A stretch of 64,000 nucleotides of DNA. It comes from Botryosphaeria dothidea. Lineage: Eukaryota; Ascomycota; Dothideomycetes; Botryosphaeriales; Botryosphaeriaceae. The notes below the pieces were generated by a model. That model did no database searches. It saw nothing but the letters and a program-made list of their open reading frames with translations, and had not been told where the DNA came from. Made by a program: the position numbers and the translations under genes. Below, piece after piece: positions 62,256 to 64,000 of the stretch. The first letter of the stretch is position 1. Every line of letters starts with the position of its first letter. The stretch spans positions 3,224,001-3,288,000 of the forward strand of contig WWBZ02000040.1 of the NCBI GenBank assembly GCA_011503125.2, in the 5' to 3' direction.

Positions 62256-62894
62256 TGAGAAACCCAGGAATGGAAATTGCAACGCTGATCACGCCGAAAG
62301 TCAGAGCTCACGCCGTGACTAGATCGGAAGCCCAAGACTTTAAACTCCCAGGCGGGCTCGACACGCTGGTTGGACGAGCGAGAGGCACGGACGGCGTCGG
62401 ATGTAGAGTGTGCAATTTCCTGGAAGGTGATTCGCAGCTCGCGGGCGGGTGGAGACGTTTGCAGTGACGCGAAGCATTTCCTGGCGGGTGCGGGCCATGC
62501 CGCGAGTGGTCTAGAGTGCGGCTAAGCTCAAACGCTTCGCCGGCTTATCGCCCCGTTGCAGCATGATGGCGCCGATGAAACGGACGGCGATAGCGCATGG
62601 ACGAGTTGCCGACGCCGCTGCCATAACGAGCGAGCGTTCCTTGGAAGCTCCAGCTCGCCATGGGCCCATTTCCGCGCGTCGACCCGCCCGCCGCTTCTTT
62701 TTCAGGCCCGCTCGCGCTCCCTCGCGTCCGTCTACCTTCTTGCCGTGCTTGACTTTCTGCATTTGCTCTTTGTTTACCACCACGCTCGCTGCAAAACATC
62801 TTCACTTCTCTAAGCTGTCGTCCTCTCACCCCCAGCTCCGCGCAGAATCTCCGCTGTGGCTCAAAAGTCGCGCTACCCGGACCTCTCTGCAAAG
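62256..62894. other. Promoter region of the GH72 gene
   Basis: About 640 bases; the final 250 are CT-rich and probably contain the leader. Upstream ATGs near 62562-62575 would make short upstream frames if included in the transcript. No gene is supported here. Confidence 0.5.
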
Positions 62895-64000
62895 ATGCAC
62901 GCTTCCATCCTCGTCACGAGCCTCCTCACCGGCTTCGCCGTCTCCGCCAATGCCATTGCTACTATTTCCGTGAAGGGCGCCAAGTTCTTCACCAGCGATG
63001 GAGACCAATTCTACGTCAAGGGTATGTGGATGATACCTTGTCTTACATACCATGCAGCCACCCGAGCCATTTGACGTGTTAACGGTCTTATAGGTGTTGC
63101 TTACCAGCTCGTCCCTGACGACCCATTGATCAATGCCACCCAGTGCAAGCTCGATGCCGACCTTATGGAGGACCTGGGTGCCAACTCTATCCGCGTCTAC
63201 CATGTCGACCCGACGGAAGACCACAAGGATTGCATGGACACTTTTGCGGACAAGGGCATTTATCTCTGGCTCGATCTCGACACCTTCACTACGCAGATTG
63301 AACAGAGTAGCCCCACCTGGAACGAGACCCAGCGCTCTGCTTTCGAGAAGGTCATGGACGAGTTTCAGCAGTACGACAATACCGCTGGCTTCTTCGTTGG
63401 TAATGAGGTTCTCACCACCGGGAACGGCTCCGTTGCTGCTCCCTATGTCAAGGAAGCTGCCCGCGACCTCAAGGCCTACCGTGACCAGAAGAACTACCGC
63501 GACATTCCGGTTGGCTATTCTGCTGCTGACATCGCTTCTCTGCGTCCTATGCTCCAGAATTATCTTGCCTGCAGCAGCAATGCCTCTGAGAACATCGACT
63601 TCTATGCCCTGAACGCCTACGAGTGGTGCGGCGATTCCTCTTACACCACTTCTGGTTACTCCGAACTCCAGAAGAACGCATCCACTTACAACATCCCCAT
63701 CTTCTTTTCTGAGACCGGCTGTAACACTGTTCAGCCCCGCACCTTTGGCGATCAGTCCGCGATTTTCGGAGACAAGATGGCCGACACCTGGAGCGGCTCC
63801 ATCATTTACGAGTGGATCGAGGAAGCTAACAACTATGGAATCGTCAGCTACGGCGCTAAAGTCGACGCTACAGCTTCCGGCGCACCTCCGGATGGATACC
63901 CCCGCTCCGGCACCCCGACTCCCGTCAGCCCCGATTTCTCCAACCTGAAGTCACAGTGGGCAACCTTGACGCCGACCGGTGTCAAGAAGTCTGCCTATTC
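62895..64000 (+). CDS. GH72 1,3-beta-glucanosyltransferase (Gas/Gel family), 3' end outside window
   Basis: Two exons visible: 62895-63021 and 63094 to the window end, 344 residues plus two bases, in frame. The enzyme cuts beta-1,3-glucan and re-joins it to another chain, elongating wall glucan at the outer membrane face. A signal peptide covers about 1-20. The two catalytic glutamates are visible: E147 in F-V-G-N-E-V (acid/base) and E249 in F-S-E-T-G-C (nucleophile), with the conserved N-A-Y-E-W-C-G cysteine between them. N-glycosylation sequons occur, for example at N-A-T and N-A-S. The catalytic domain is almost complete at the edge; whether a CBM43 (X8) module and a GPI signal follow cannot be seen. 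ATG 62895 is chosen because the signal peptide starts there. Confidence 0.97.

Overview
The window is nuclear DNA from a filamentous ascomycete (Pezizomycotina). The grounds are short introns (mostly 44-120 nt, GTAAGT-type donors, CTAAC/CTGAC-like branch sites), GH72 wall glucanosyltransferase, Opy2, SNF1 and GCP3 of ascomycete type, and several families seen only in fungi. A dothideomycete is my guess, not shown. Gene models were built by hand from reading frames, splice signals and family alignment held in memory; each exon chain was checked for phase.

Layout: 1-4427 no supported gene; 4428-5906 OPY2 (+); 7925-8557 low-complexity protein (+); 11114-16290 large disordered protein of 1706 aa (-); 18435-20439 DAL5-type MFS permease (+); 21711-24503 SNF1 kinase (+); 25298-26185 small mitochondrial-type protein (-); 26771-28866 second DAL5-type MFS permease (+), convergent with a sugar transporter at 29269-31219 (-); 31220-34580 no supported gene; 34581-36398 protein with eleven CCHC zinc knuckles (-); 37429-38207 doubtful frameshifted gene (+); 38382-40146 frameshifted cytochrome P450 (-); 41901-45155 C1-tetrahydrofolate synthase (+); 46636-48488 amino-acid permease (+); 49274-50665 WKF-domain nucleolar-type protein (-), divergent from 51026-52230 proteasome alpha1 SCL1 (+); 53225-53988 small four-exon protein (+); 53989-57762 no supported gene; 57763-60755 gamma-tubulin complex GCP3 (-); 61206-62255 broken short-chain dehydrogenase (+); 62895-end GH72 glucanosyltransferase (+, cut by the window edge).

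The genes do not form an obvious pathway cluster. Many are nutrient related (two organic-anion permeases, a sugar transporter, an amino-acid permease, and SNF1, which governs carbon use); the rest is housekeeping (proteasome, folate, spindle pole, cell wall). About 28 kb of core coding sequence carries no frameshift, while three accessory genes (about 3.2 kb) carry four single-base frameshifts, which points to real gene decay more than to poor sequence.

I found no convincing new biological system. The best leads are a 31-bp near-perfect hairpin at 9501-9591, a probable GC-AG intron in GCP3, a likely dual-start (mitochondrial and cytosolic) C1-THF synthase, zinc-knuckle exons split at similar points, and two conserved-looking proteins without a known job.
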